The translations under genes were made by a program, and so were the position numbers. Source: Pollutimonas sp036675275 (GTDB taxonomy: Bacteria; Pseudomonadota; Gammaproteobacteria; Burkholderiales; Burkholderiaceae_B). From it: a DNA stretch of 64,000 nt. This document shows positions 1-8,554 of the stretch, one piece after another (position 1 is the stretch's first letter; every line of letters starts with the position of its first letter). The stretch covers positions 155,603-219,602 of the forward strand of contig JAKFFG010000027.1 in the NCBI GenBank assembly GCA_036675275.1. Reading direction: 5' to 3'. Under the pieces are notes generated by a model. The model made no database searches and was not told the DNA's origin. It saw only the letters and a program-made list of their open reading frames with translations.

Positions 1-294
1 CACCTCACTCCCGAATATGTGTGGGTTGACAGCTATATGAAGCATGCCAATGGCGCGAGCACACTAAGTGATATTCTTCTCACATCGAGCCAGCCAAAAT
101 CGGTGGCGCATGCATTTGCTGTACTGGCGCAGGCCGATGCGACGGCAGGCGGCAACGGAGAATACGAAATTGCGCTACCTAATACTTGCATCCGTGTCCG
201 TCATGACGATTCGGCAACGCAGGCCAGGATAGAAGCGGCATGGGTCGCCGATGAGCAAGGTGCCTGCCGTCCATTCAATACCCGGCTCGCTTGA
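1..294 (+). CDS. 3' end of a VOC/glyoxalase-like protein (partial)
   Basis: This is the C-terminal 97 residues of a gene that enters from the left edge; no start codon is visible and the stop is at 292-294. The segment around residues 13-45 (KHANGASTL followed by a hydrophobic strand and a polar helix) resembles the second half of the Glyoxalase_3 type of VOC proteins, where an H-x-NGA-x-x-L element precedes a beta strand. Those proteins are metal-dependent lyase or dioxygenase folds of varied substrate. The assignment rests on this short resemblance only. The following gene starts 55 bases downstream on the same strand, so the two may be co-transcribed. Confidence 0.5.
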   Translation, partial: HLTPEYVWVDSYMKHANGASTLSDILLTSSQPKSVAHAFAVLAQADATAGGNGEYEIALPNTCIRVRHDDSATQARIEAAWVADEQGACRPFNTRLA

Positions 295-349
295 GTGATT
301 TGTGCGCAGGGGCCGGTACACGTATTAATTTCAGCGGAGAGGAAAAGGA

Positions 350-2044
350 ATGTCTAAATTGAATGGTGCTGATGCAGTCGTTCGCATGCTTCAGCTTAAT
401 GGCGTCAAGCATATATTCGGTCTATGCGGAGACACCAGTCTTCCTTTCTACGATGCCATGGCCCGGCTGGACCATGGCATCGACCACATTCTTAGCCGGG
501 ACGAGCGTAGCGCGGGATACATGGCCGACGGCTACGCCCGCGTCACCGGAAAAGTCGGCGTCTGCGAAGGTCCCAGCGGCGGCGGCGCTACCTACCTGCT
601 GCCCGCCCTGGTGGAAGCCAATGAGTCCTCGGTTGCCGTTCTGGGCATTACGACCGACGTATCGGTGGTCTCACGCGGCAAGTATCCTCTTACCGAGCTG
701 GACCAGGAGGCCATGTATCGCCCCTTGACCAAGTGGAATACGACCATAGACCTTGCCAGCCAGATCCCCGGCGCCTTTCGTGGCGCCTTCCGCGCCATGA
801 CTACCGGCAAGCCCGGCTCCGCGCACATCTGCCTTCCTTATGACATTCAAAAGCATGATGTCGACCCGGCCGATATCTGGGCGCAAAAGGAACATGCCAA
901 TTTCCCGGCGTTCCGATCCTGCGCCGACCTGGGCGATATCGAAAAAGCGGCAGACAAACTGATCGCTGCGCGTTCCCCCGTGATCATATGCGGCGGCGGC
1001 GTGGTGCTGTCCTCGGCATGCGAGCAGCTCGAAGCGCTGGCCATTGCCTTGAAAGCGCCGGTCTGCACGACCGTAAGTGGCAAAGGCAGCCTGGCCGACA
1101 CGCATCCATTGAACGCCGGCGTAGTCGGCTCCAACGGCGGGGTGCTGGCGACCCGTGAAGTAGTGAAGAATGCCGACATCGTACTGTTCATTGGATGCCG
1201 CGCCGGATCCACGACGACAGAACACTGGAAATTTCCGGATCGCAACACGCCGGTCATACACCTGGATTCAGATCCGTTTGTGGTGGGCGCCAATTACCAG
1301 ACCGAAGTCGGCCTGGTCGGCGACGCGCAACGCAGCCTGGCCGCCATGGTCGCGGCCGTCCAGGAGCGCATCGGGCACCGGCCCGAGGGCGTCGCCGACG
1401 GTTACGCGGTTGTCGCAAAGGCCAGAGCGGAAAAGCAGGCTTTCTTTGCACCGCTTGCTGCATCGCTCGATACCCCCATCAAGCCCGAACGCGTGGTGGA
1501 TGCGTTCAATCGCCTCTTGCCGCCCGAATCCATTGTGGTCGCCGATCCCGGTACGCCCTGCCCTTACTTTTCGGCCTACTTCAACGCGCCACAGGCTGGC
1601 AGGCATTTCATCACCAATCGCGCCCATGGTGCCCTGGGCTTCGCAATGGCCGCGGGCATAGGCGCGTCGATAGGGCGTCCGAACGCGACCGTGGTGTCAG
1701 TTATGGGCGACGGCAGCTTCGGCTTCACCTGCGGCGAACTCGAAACCATAGGCCGCCGCGGCATTCCACTGAAGATGGTCGTGTTCTCGAACTCGGTATT
1801 CGGGTGGATCAAGGCCAGTCAGAAGTCGGGCTACGACAAACGGTACTTCTCAATTGATTTCAATCGTACAAACCACGCAAAAGTGGCCGAAGCATTCGGC
1901 ATCAAGGCATACACCGTCGACGACCCGGCAAAGCTGGACGAAACCGTCAGGGCCGCCATTGCTTTTGACGGTCCGGTTCTGATCGATGTGATCTCCCAGG
2001 AACTTCAAGATACCGCGGCACCGGTCAGCCAGTGGATGGGCTGA
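350..2044 (+). CDS. Thiamine-diphosphate-dependent enzyme, acetolactate synthase-like
   Basis: The 564-residue product has the three-domain layout of acetolactate synthase, sulfoacetaldehyde acetyltransferase and related ThDP enzymes. The N-terminal PYR domain carries the ThDP-activating glutamate in RDERSAGYMADGYAR (E52). The middle domain has a nucleotide-like fold, and the C-terminal PP domain has the metal/diphosphate motif GDGSFGF followed about 27 residues later by the NS pair of the GDG-x25-NN signature. A GGAGAGGAAAAGGA ribosome-binding region precedes the ATG. The next gene encodes a Bug-family binding protein 52 bases downstream, which suggests a catabolic unit acting on an imported carboxylate. 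The family is certain; the substrate is not. True biosynthetic IlvB is less likely because no ilvN-like small subunit is adjacent. Confidence 0.85.
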   Translation: MSKLNGADAVVRMLQLNGVKHIFGLCGDTSLPFYDAMARLDHGIDHILSRDERSAGYMADGYARVTGKVGVCEGPSGGGATYLLPALVEANESSVAVLGITTDVSVVSRGKYPLTELDQEAMYRPLTKWNTTIDLASQIPGAFRGAFRAMTTGKPGSAHICLPYDIQKHDVDPADIWAQKEHANFPAFRSCADLGDIEKAADKLIAARSPVIICGGGVVLSSACEQLEALAIALKAPVCTTVSGKGSLADTHPLNAGVVGSNGGVLATREVVKNADIVLFIGCRAGSTTTEHWKFPDRNTPVIHLDSDPFVVGANYQTEVGLVGDAQRSLAAMVAAVQERIGHRPEGVADGYAVVAKARAEKQAFFAPLAASLDTPIKPERVVDAFNRLLPPESIVVADPGTPCPYFSAYFNAPQAGRHFITNRAHGALGFAMAAGIGASIGRPNATVVSVMGDGSFGFTCGELETIGRRGIPLKMVVFSNSVFGWIKASQKSGYDKRYFSIDFNRTNHAKVAEAFGIKAYTVDDPAKLDETVRAAIAFDGPVLIDVISQELQDTAAPVSQWMG

Positions 2045-2096
2045 GTAAAGTAAAAATAGACTTCCGCACAAGCCACATCAACGCAAAGGAAAAGCA

Positions 2097-3089
2097 ATGA
2101 CTCCACTTTTCGCGCAACGAAACCCCAAGGGTACCCTTCTGAAACTGGGCGCATCATGCCTGCTCGCCTTGTCGATGACAGGCATGGCCAGTGCGGATGA
2201 CGCGCCCATCCGCCTGGTAGTGCCATTTCCTCCCGGAGGCAGTACCGATATTGCATCCAGAATCATCCAGCCCAAACTGTCCGAGCTGCTGGACCGCACG
2301 GTAATTGTCGAAAACAAGCCGGGCGCCGCCAGCCAGATTGCCACGCAATACGTGGCCCGTTCCAAACCCGACGGCACCACTTTGCTGGTCAGCTTCGATA
2401 CGCATGCCATAAACCCCATCGTCAAGCCCGACCTGCCTTACGATACGTTCAAAGACCTGCGCGGCATTGCGTTCGCGCTGCGGTTCCCGCTGGTTATCGG
2501 CGCATCCACGGTCACGCCCGGCGATAACCTGAAAGAGTTCCTGGCCGCAGCCAAGGCCCAACCGGAAAAATTCAGCTACGCCTCGACAGGCGCAGGATCA
2601 TTGAACCACCTTGCCGCCGAAGACCTCAAGCGCCAGGCCGGCGTCGAAATTCTCCACGTTCCTTTCGGCGGCGGCGGGCCGGCCGTACAAGCGGTGTTGG
2701 GAAAGGTGGTCAATTTCACGATGCTCAGCTATGCGGCAACAAAATCCAATATTGCAGCAGGAAAAATCAAACCGCTGGCAGTGACCGGAGCGACACGTCT
2801 GCCAGACCTTCCCGAGACGCCTACTGTGGCGGAATCCGGTTTTCCGAATTACGAAGCGTACTCGTGGATAGGAATTTTCGCGCCGGCCGCTACACCGGAT
2901 GACATCTCGAACAAACTGACTGAAGCCTTCCAGAAGGCGCTCAACGACAAAGAAGTCAAGCAGAAGCTTACCGACCTCGGCTTCGAAGTTATTGCGACTG
3001 ACGGGGCAAGCGTAGACAAATACACTGTCGAGCAATACCAGCGCTGGGATAAATTCGTGAAAGAAACAGGAATCAAGCTGACGAATTGA
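2097..3089 (+). CDS. Bug-family periplasmic solute-binding protein (TctC-like)
   Basis: A 330-residue protein of the Bordetella uptake gene (Bug) family, the extracytoplasmic receptors related to TctC of tripartite tricarboxylate transporters. A signal peptide spans about residues 1-33 (basic start, hydrophobic LLALSMTGMASA, cleavage before DDAP). The mature start shows the family hallmark IRLVVPFPPGGSTDIASR, whose glycine loop binds ligand carboxylate, and later SYASTGAGSLNHLA. An AAGGAAAAGCA ribosome-binding site precedes the ATG. No TctA/TctB membrane subunits are adjacent; orphan receptors are typical in this family. It probably serves the ThDP enzyme upstream, and the pair ends at the strong terminator at 3110. 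Confidence 0.9.
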   Translation: MTPLFAQRNPKGTLLKLGASCLLALSMTGMASADDAPIRLVVPFPPGGSTDIASRIIQPKLSELLDRTVIVENKPGAASQIATQYVARSKPDGTTLLVSFDTHAINPIVKPDLPYDTFKDLRGIAFALRFPLVIGASTVTPGDNLKEFLAAAKAQPEKFSYASTGAGSLNHLAAEDLKRQAGVEILHVPFGGGGPAVQAVLGKVVNFTMLSYAATKSNIAAGKIKPLAVTGATRLPDLPETPTVAESGFPNYEAYSWIGIFAPAATPDDISNKLTEAFQKALNDKEVKQKLTDLGFEVIATDGASVDKYTVEQYQRWDKFVKETGIKLTN

Positions 3090-3109
3090 TCCGCATCCAG
3101 CTGAAATAA

Positions 3110-3151
3110 AAAAGGGCCGGGCGCTGTACATACAGCGCCCGGCCCTTTTTG
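3110..3151. terminator. Bidirectional intrinsic terminator
   Basis: A perfect 20-bp inverted repeat (arms 3110-3129 and 3132-3151) with a 2-base spacer. It has a GC-rich core flanked by A5 on the left and T5 on the right, so it can act on both strands. It ends the ThDP/Bug transcription unit from the left and the entericidin gene from the right. Confidence 0.95.
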
Positions 3152-3222
3152 CCTCAGCGTTTAAAGTCCCGCTTTACAGGGTCAGTTCAAACGCAAAAGG
3201 TATTTTCTGAACATACCGGCTT

Positions 3223-3351
3223 TTATTCTGCAGCGCGTGTGATCGCGCTGCCGGCTCTGCTTATATCTTCGCCCGCACCTGCTACGGTATTGCAGCCGGC
3301 CAAGGCCAAACAACCCAACAAAGCCAAGGATGCCAGGATTCTGTTAGCCAT
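3223..3351 (-). CDS. Entericidin-family small lipoprotein
   Basis: A 42-codon gene. The product starts MANRILASLALLG, followed by the lipobox LALAGC with the lipidated cysteine at residue 20, then NTVAGAGEDISRAGSAITRAAE. The short mature region with the pattern GxDIxxAGxAI is the hallmark of the EcnA/EcnB entericidin family, small envelope lipoproteins tied to stationary-phase lysis or envelope stress. An AAGGGA ribosome-binding site sits 6 bases before the ATG. It is a single gene ending before the shared terminator at 3110-3151. The assignment is strong from the lipobox and the conserved tail; the physiological role in this lineage is unknown. Confidence 0.88.
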   Translation of the reverse strand: MANRILASLALLGCLALAGCNTVAGAGEDISRAGSAITRAAE

Positions 3352-3408
3352 GATTTCCCTTTTTATAAAAGTGTTTTAAATGACAAGGTGCTTGATGCTG
3401 GAACAGAA

Positions 3409-4104
3409 TCAGGCGATTTTTACACGCAGCTCGCCCAGACCGGCAACCGCGCCCACCAGAGTATCCCCGGCCACGACAGGACCCACACCTTCAGGGGTGC
3501 CCGTAAAGATGATGTCGCCGGCTTTCAGCTCGAACAGGCCCGAAAGATAGGCAATCGATTCGGCGATATTCCAGATCATTTGGGTCAAGTCGCTGGACTG
3601 CTTGACAGTGTCGTTCACGCTGAGCGAAATCGCACCGGAGTCGAGTGTACCGACCTGCTCGCGCGGGTACAGCGGACCTATGGGCGCCGATTGGTCGAAC
3701 GCCTTGCCGACTTCCCATGGGCGTCCCTGCTTCTTGGCTTCGCCTTGCAGGTCGCGCCGTGTCATGTCAAGACCGATGGCATAGCCCCACACACACTCGG
3801 CGGCCTGCTCTACGGTCAGGTCGCGACCGCCCTTGTCCAGCGCCACGACAAGCTCGATCTCGTAATGCAGGTTGGAGGTTTTCGGCGGATAAGGCATGGT
3901 GCCTGTCTGACCTTCCGCCACCGTCAAGAGCGCGTCGGCGGGCTTATTGAAAAAGAACGGATCTTCACGGCCGGTAAAACCCATTTCCTTGGCATGTTCC
4001 GCATAATTGCGGCCCACACAATACACACGCCTTACGGGGAAGACGGCATCTGACCCATTTACGGGGATGGCTGCGACAGGATGTGCAGGAATGACTGTAT
4101 TCAT
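3409..4104 (-). CDS. Fumarylacetoacetate hydrolase family protein
   Basis: The 231-residue product has the FAH C-terminal-domain fold. Family motifs are visible: VYCVGRNYAEHAKEMG near residue 30, FFFNKPADAL, the metal-ligand segment HYEIELVVAL (glutamates), GLDMTRRDLQ (aspartate), and FTGTPEGVGP near the C-terminus. Members hydrolyse or decarboxylate beta-diketo or oxo-acids (fumarylpyruvate hydrolase, oxaloacetate decarboxylase, acylpyruvase). The close match to the short YcgM/FAHD1-like class suggests acylpyruvate or fumarylpyruvate hydrolysis, but the substrate cannot be fixed. Its ATG directly abuts the TAA of ppa, so it is the last gene of the haem/ppa run and probably translationally coupled. 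Confidence 0.88.
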   Translation of the reverse strand: MNTVIPAHPVAAIPVNGSDAVFPVRRVYCVGRNYAEHAKEMGFTGREDPFFFNKPADALLTVAEGQTGTMPYPPKTSNLHYEIELVVALDKGGRDLTVEQAAECVWGYAIGLDMTRRDLQGEAKKQGRPWEVGKAFDQSAPIGPLYPREQVGTLDSGAISLSVNDTVKQSSDLTQMIWNIAESIAYLSGLFELKAGDIIFTGTPEGVGPVVAGDTLVGAVAGLGELRVKIA

Positions 4105-4641
4105 TTACTTATCACCTTGGCTATAACGTTGAGCGCCATCACGGATTTCTTTCAGCGCCGATTCCCGGCCTTCCCAACCTTTGACCTTGACCCATTTGCC
4201 TTTTTCGAGATCCTTGTAGTGTTCGAAAAAGTGCTGGATGCGCGCGAGATCTTCCTGCGGCAAGTCTTCCGGCTTCTGGATATGGCGATACGGAGGATAC
4301 AGCTTGTCGACAGGAACCGCCAGAAGCTTTGCATCGCCACCGGCCTCGTCATCCATGATCAATACGCCGATTGCACGGCAGCGTATCACTGCTCCGATCT
4401 GTATGGGAAACGGGGCCAGCACCAGCACGTCGACCGGGTCGCCGTCATCGGATATGGTTTGAGGAATATAGCCATAGTTGCACGGATAGTGCATGGCCGT
4501 GAGCATGAATCGGTCTACGAATACGGCGCCGGAGTCTTTGTCGACTTCGTACTTGACCGGATCCGCGTTCATGGGGATTTCTACAATGACATTGAATTCA
4601 TCGGGCAAGTTATTGCCCGCGGGCACTCGGTCTAAGCTCAT
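4105..4641 (-). CDS. ppa: Inorganic pyrophosphatase
   Basis: A 178-residue family I soluble pyrophosphatase. It hydrolyses PPi to phosphate in the cytoplasm and so drives biosynthetic reactions. Visible motifs are EIPMNADPVKYEVDKDSG, the YGYIPQT segment, the signature DGDPVDVLVL with its metal-binding aspartates, and KGKWVKVKGWEG. The reading frame is open 57 codons further upstream, but the start was placed at MSLDRVPAGNN because family members begin there and a GAGG lies 11 bases before this ATG. It follows hemY after about 40 bases and abuts the FAH-family gene. Confidence 0.96.
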   Translation of the reverse strand: MSLDRVPAGNNLPDEFNVIVEIPMNADPVKYEVDKDSGAVFVDRFMLTAMHYPCNYGYIPQTISDDGDPVDVLVLAPFPIQIGAVIRCRAIGVLIMDDEAGGDAKLLAVPVDKLYPPYRHIQKPEDLPQEDLARIQHFFEHYKDLEKGKWVKVKGWEGRESALKEIRDGAQRYSQGDK

Positions 4642-4681
4642 ACTTCGTTCAACCTCAAATATATAAAAGTAAGGAAAATCA

Positions 4682-6190
4682 CTATCTCTCGGGACCGCGA
4701 CGTGGCCGGTCTGAGGTTTGCGACAAATCGACACCGGGAATTGGCGCGCTGTCGAAATATTCATCCAATGCGGAATCGGAAGTCTCGGCGCGCACATCGG
4801 CAGCAAGCGCATCGGCCGGCGGGCGCACCGGAGAAGGCTCGAAACCCGTCATATCCTCGTCAATGAAGTCGGCGGCGCTGGCCGCAACTGGTACGCTCGC
4901 ATGGCGCGCCACACTGGTATCGGGAAGGCTTTCGACATCGATGAGAGTCGGGTCGCCACGCGTATCGGCAGCGGGCAAGGCGCGGTTGACAGGCAATACG
5001 GGAAGCACCCCGGCCACGCCGGACGCCAGCCGCCAATGGGTCATGGCATCGGCCGGACGTCCCAGGCGATCATACAAATTGCCCAGCAAGGCGTGGATGC
5101 GCATGTCACTGCGTATTTTCATGCTGCGCAGCAGATAATGTTCGCCCTGCCCCCACAGCTCGCCGGTGAGGCAAAGGTTGCCCAGCGCCGCCAGCAATGC
5201 GGAATCGTCGGGATGCGATTTCAACCACACTTCGGCCTTGGTAAGGCGGCGCGCAACGTATTCGGGCGGGCATTGCGAATATGCGCTGAGCAATCGGGCG
5301 TCCAGCTTGATATTGATCGCCGCCTCGAGGATTTTCGACGCTTCGTCGTAGTTGGCCTGTGCTGCCTGAATGGAGGCGCCCGCCAATGCGATATCCGGCA
5401 AGACGCGTTCATCGGCTTTCAGGTCGCTCCAGATGGATTTGAAACCCTCGGGACCCGCGGCATGCAGGCGAGCTGCCACCGACGTTTCTATCAATTGCAT
5501 GGCTTCGGTCTTGTCGATCACACCACGGCGCAATAGCAAGCGGGTGAGCTCGTATACACGATCGTGGTTGCGCAACTGCCGATGAGCGCGCAGCAGCAGG
5601 CGCGTCGCGTGAAAATAGCGCGAACTGGCGTCCTGCAAGGGCTGCAATAACACCAGCGCGTCTTGCGGACGATTCTGGTCCAGGTACATTTCGGCAGCCA
5701 CCGTAGCGGCCGCTTCGCGCAGGCGCGGGTCGTTGCCCGCGGTTTCCTGGGCAAGAGCCAGCGCCTGATCGCGGCGCGTGAACTCGCCGAGGTGATGCGA
5801 GGCGCGTGCCGATGCCAGGCCGGCCAGGACCTTCCGGCTGCTGGACCGTGTGCGTCCCAGCAGCTTGGAAAGTTCTTTTTCTGCCTCGGTGTAGCGCCCT
5901 TCAAGCACATTGATCCAGCCGTTTTCCAACAGTTGGTGATCGCGGTTTTCGGCACGCAGACTGCGCCACGAACGGAAGCGCTCCGGGCCGCCGGAGATCC
6001 ATGCCAATACCCGCAGCAGGACGTACACAATAATGAAAGCAGCCAATATGAGCAAAACCGCCAGGGTAAGCGACAGCTCAATGCGCCATGGCTGGGCAAT
6101 GACAAGAACATTGCCGCTGTGATCGCGTAAGAGGAGCGCCAGCGCTACGGCTGCGACGAATACAAGCAAGGTCCAGAACCAGGTTCTCAT
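4682..6190 (-). CDS. hemY: HemY-like membrane-anchored TPR protein
   Basis: A 502-residue protein with two N-terminal membrane helices (about residues 4-22 and 40-65), followed by the HemY N-terminal domain and several tetratricopeptide-like helix pairs (for example LAALGNLCLTGELWGQGEHYL and HALLGNLYDRLGRPADAM). This gammaproteobacterial/betaproteobacterial HemY is not the protoporphyrinogen oxidase of the same name. It is an inner-membrane scaffold-like protein linked genetically to late haem synthesis. It follows hemX after 3 bases with a GGGGGTAAGCA ribosome-binding region. The last 100 residues are acidic and probably disordered. Confidence 0.9.
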   Translation of the reverse strand: MRTWFWTLLVFVAAVALALLLRDHSGNVLVIAQPWRIELSLTLAVLLILAAFIIVYVLLRVLAWISGGPERFRSWRSLRAENRDHQLLENGWINVLEGRYTEAEKELSKLLGRTRSSSRKVLAGLASARASHHLGEFTRRDQALALAQETAGNDPRLREAAATVAAEMYLDQNRPQDALVLLQPLQDASSRYFHATRLLLRAHRQLRNHDRVYELTRLLLRRGVIDKTEAMQLIETSVAARLHAAGPEGFKSIWSDLKADERVLPDIALAGASIQAAQANYDEASKILEAAINIKLDARLLSAYSQCPPEYVARRLTKAEVWLKSHPDDSALLAALGNLCLTGELWGQGEHYLLRSMKIRSDMRIHALLGNLYDRLGRPADAMTHWRLASGVAGVLPVLPVNRALPAADTRGDPTLIDVESLPDTSVARHASVPVAASAADFIDEDMTGFEPSPVRPPADALAADVRAETSDSALDEYFDSAPIPGVDLSQTSDRPRRGPER

Positions 6191-6193
6191 TGC

Positions 6194-7690
6194 TTACCCC
6201 CGAGACCTGATAATTGCCGCGACAGCAGTCTGTGCGGGAGAAGGCGCGGCGGACTGGGTCTGCGCTTCTGGCGATTCAGGCGCTGGCGATTGCGGCTCAG
6301 CCGACGGCTGTGCTGCGGGTGGGGCTGCCGGTGCTTCCGGAGTTGTCGGTGCTTCTGGAGTTGTCGATGATTCTGATGTTGACGACGATTCTGGAGCTGT
6401 GGATGACTCTGGCTCTGGTTGCGGTTCAGAGGTGGCGGGCGCGTCGCCGGCACCCGCTTCTTGCGACGCTGAAGAAGCCGCTTCATCGCCGGAGGCAATG
6501 GAGCCGTTCTGCGCGGATTTTGCATTGGCTTCACGAAGCGCTTGCACGGCCTGCAGGCTGTTGGCAACAGTAGGCAGCTTCAGTTCGATCGATGTATCGG
6601 ACATTTGACGCGCAAGCTTGAGGGCCTGCCTGCTGGACTGCGCCCGGGGATCGTAGCGGTTTTCGATTGCCTTGACCAGCGCAGCGGTTTCCGATTCCCA
6701 TACCTTGGGTTGGCGCATCATCAGTGCGAGTTGCGCCGTCATGATGCGCAAGCGCAGGTTCTCGCGAAAGCGCGTTGCCTGATCCGGCGACATCAGCAAT
6801 GCGGTCGGGTCGTCTACGCGCCGTACCGTAATGAACTGGCCGAGGTCCTGGCGCACCGAGGTCCAGGCGTCGCGTGACCAGTTGTCGACTGTTGCCAGCG
6901 TTTTTTTCCACCACGGCGCGTTGGCGTCGACGCTGTCACGGCTATCGACGGAACTTTCGGGCGCTTTCGCCGGCGCGGCCTCGACAAGGCCAGGCGCGGC
7001 ATCATCGGGGACCAGCAATGGCGCCTCGCTGACCAGTGCGCTCAGTTCGTCAAGTTGCGTGGACAAGAGCGCGACGTCGACCGTGGATGCGGCACGCAGG
7101 CGTTCGAGATCGCCATTGATGGTTTGAAGCAGCGAAGCCAGTCCGGGCCGGTTGGCCCTGGCCAGTTGCGCCTGCGCCGTTTCGAGCGAGATGACAGCGT
7201 TCGCGACATTGCCGCTCAACCGCAACTGTTGCTGGGCGATCGTGAGCAAATGATCGATATCGTTGATCAACACCAGATCGGAACCGCTGTCAGTAAGCGT
7301 GCGGAAAGCCTGCTCGAGGCTTGCGACCTGCTCGCGGGACTCGTCAAAAGCGCTTTGCAGGGACTCAAGCTGCGCGGCCTGATCCTTAAGCGCGGACAAG
7401 GCTTGTTGCGCCTGTTCGGCGGCCTGGCTGGCCGTGCTGGCGCTGCGTTGCGCCTCTGTGGCCAGGTTTGCGGAGGACTGCCGGAATTGCTGCTGCTGAT
7501 ACCAGAACGCAGCCGCAAGCGCCGCGGCGATGAACAAAAGAATAATAAATGCCGGCACCAGAATCGGACGCGACTTTTTAACGGGCGATGTCTTTTTGGC
7601 CGAGGCAGTAGTTGCTGGCCCTGGTGAAGCCGAAGCGCTTGAGGTAGAGGCCTGGGCAGCTTGAGAGATCTCGGGTTTTTTATCAGTCAT
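6194..7690 (-). CDS. hemX: HemX-like protein
   Basis: A 498-residue HemX family protein, often mislabelled uroporphyrinogen-III C-methyltransferase although it lacks the SUMT fold. A basic cytoplasmic head (about residues 1-40) precedes one membrane helix (RPILVPAFIILLFIAAALAAAFW). Next comes a long alanine/glutamine-rich coiled coil (about residues 65-135) and the conserved HemX domain (ISLETAQAQLARANRPGLASLL onward, FITVRRVDDPTALLMSPDQ). The C-terminal 100 residues are almost entirely Pro, Ser, Glu, Thr and Ala and are clearly low complexity. It lies between hemD and hemY; its molecular role is unknown. Confidence 0.9.
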   Translation of the reverse strand: MTDKKPEISQAAQASTSSASASPGPATTASAKKTSPVKKSRPILVPAFIILLFIAAALAAAFWYQQQQFRQSSANLATEAQRSASTASQAAEQAQQALSALKDQAAQLESLQSAFDESREQVASLEQAFRTLTDSGSDLVLINDIDHLLTIAQQQLRLSGNVANAVISLETAQAQLARANRPGLASLLQTINGDLERLRAASTVDVALLSTQLDELSALVSEAPLLVPDDAAPGLVEAAPAKAPESSVDSRDSVDANAPWWKKTLATVDNWSRDAWTSVRQDLGQFITVRRVDDPTALLMSPDQATRFRENLRLRIMTAQLALMMRQPKVWESETAALVKAIENRYDPRAQSSRQALKLARQMSDTSIELKLPTVANSLQAVQALREANAKSAQNGSIASGDEAASSASQEAGAGDAPATSEPQPEPESSTAPESSSTSESSTTPEAPTTPEAPAAPPAAQPSAEPQSPAPESPEAQTQSAAPSPAQTAVAAIIRSRG

Positions 7691-7718
7691 GGCCAGATTG
7701 TAATCCTAGGAGTATTTC

Positions 7719-8522
7719 TTAACGCGACGCCATCTGGCCAATTGCCAGAAATATCGCGTCGTCATTCGGTGAGCATACTTTTACCATTGGCGGTTCTACA
7801 TTACCAGAATCGCAAAGCACGGATTGTAATCGCCTTGCCACACGCTCATGTATCGCTACGAAACGGGATCGACCCCATGCAGCGCGCAGGCCCAGACGAC
7901 TTATATTGGCATGTATCGCGTCCACGCTGTCACTGCTGGTCAACAGAAACACGCAGGATTCGGGCAGTGCAAGCGCCTTTGACACTTCCGCCGACTGACT
8001 GGCGCTCCATGACGCCGGCTCACGGCGATACAGGGCCAGGCGGTCAACCGCAGCGCCTGCGCGCTCACATTGCTCGCCCAGCCATTCGCGTCCGGATTCG
8101 CCACGGACGATCAATACCTTGCCGAGCGCAGGAAGTCTGGGTCCCAGACAGTGCCACAGCGCTTCGGAGTCTTGATTCTGAGTATCGGGATCGGGATGCA
8201 GGATATGGCGGTGATCGATACAAGCCGAGTCATAGAGCGGCTGGGCGCTGGACCTGCCTACTGTTGCAGCAAGAGTGCGCCCGGGCCATGCCTGACCGGG
8301 AGACTGGTCGGCCAACAAATCAAGATAAAGCCGGGCCGCATTGCGGCTTACAAACACCACCAGATCGTAATCGCCCGGCTCGGGCACACGGTCGCCCTGC
8401 TGCAGCAGCGGGCGGATTGTCAATGCCGGCAATGCCAGCGGCCGCCATCCGGCCGCCAGCGCACGTACTGCCAGCGTCTCGTTTCTGCCGTCGGGTCGGG
8501 TAAGAAAAACGCTGACTTTCAT
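7719..8522 (-). CDS. hemD: Uroporphyrinogen-III synthase
   Basis: A 267-residue HemD-type protein that cyclises hydroxymethylbilane with inversion of ring D to give uroporphyrinogen III. Sequence conservation in this family is low. The identification rests on the start VFLTRPDGRNETLAVRALAAG, the segment LIVRGESGREWLGEQCERAGAAVDRLALYRR near residue 150, the LLTSSDSVDAI strand near residue 205, and the position between hemC (32 bases upstream) and hemX (28 bases downstream). Confidence 0.92.
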   Translation of the reverse strand: MKVSVFLTRPDGRNETLAVRALAAGWRPLALPALTIRPLLQQGDRVPEPGDYDLVVFVSRNAARLYLDLLADQSPGQAWPGRTLAATVGRSSAQPLYDSACIDHRHILHPDPDTQNQDSEALWHCLGPRLPALGKVLIVRGESGREWLGEQCERAGAAVDRLALYRREPASWSASQSAEVSKALALPESCVFLLTSSDSVDAIHANISRLGLRAAWGRSRFVAIHERVARRLQSVLCDSGNVEPPMVKVCSPNDDAIFLAIGQMASR

Positions 8523-8554
8523 GATCGTTTCAGCCGGGAAAAGGCCGCCACGTA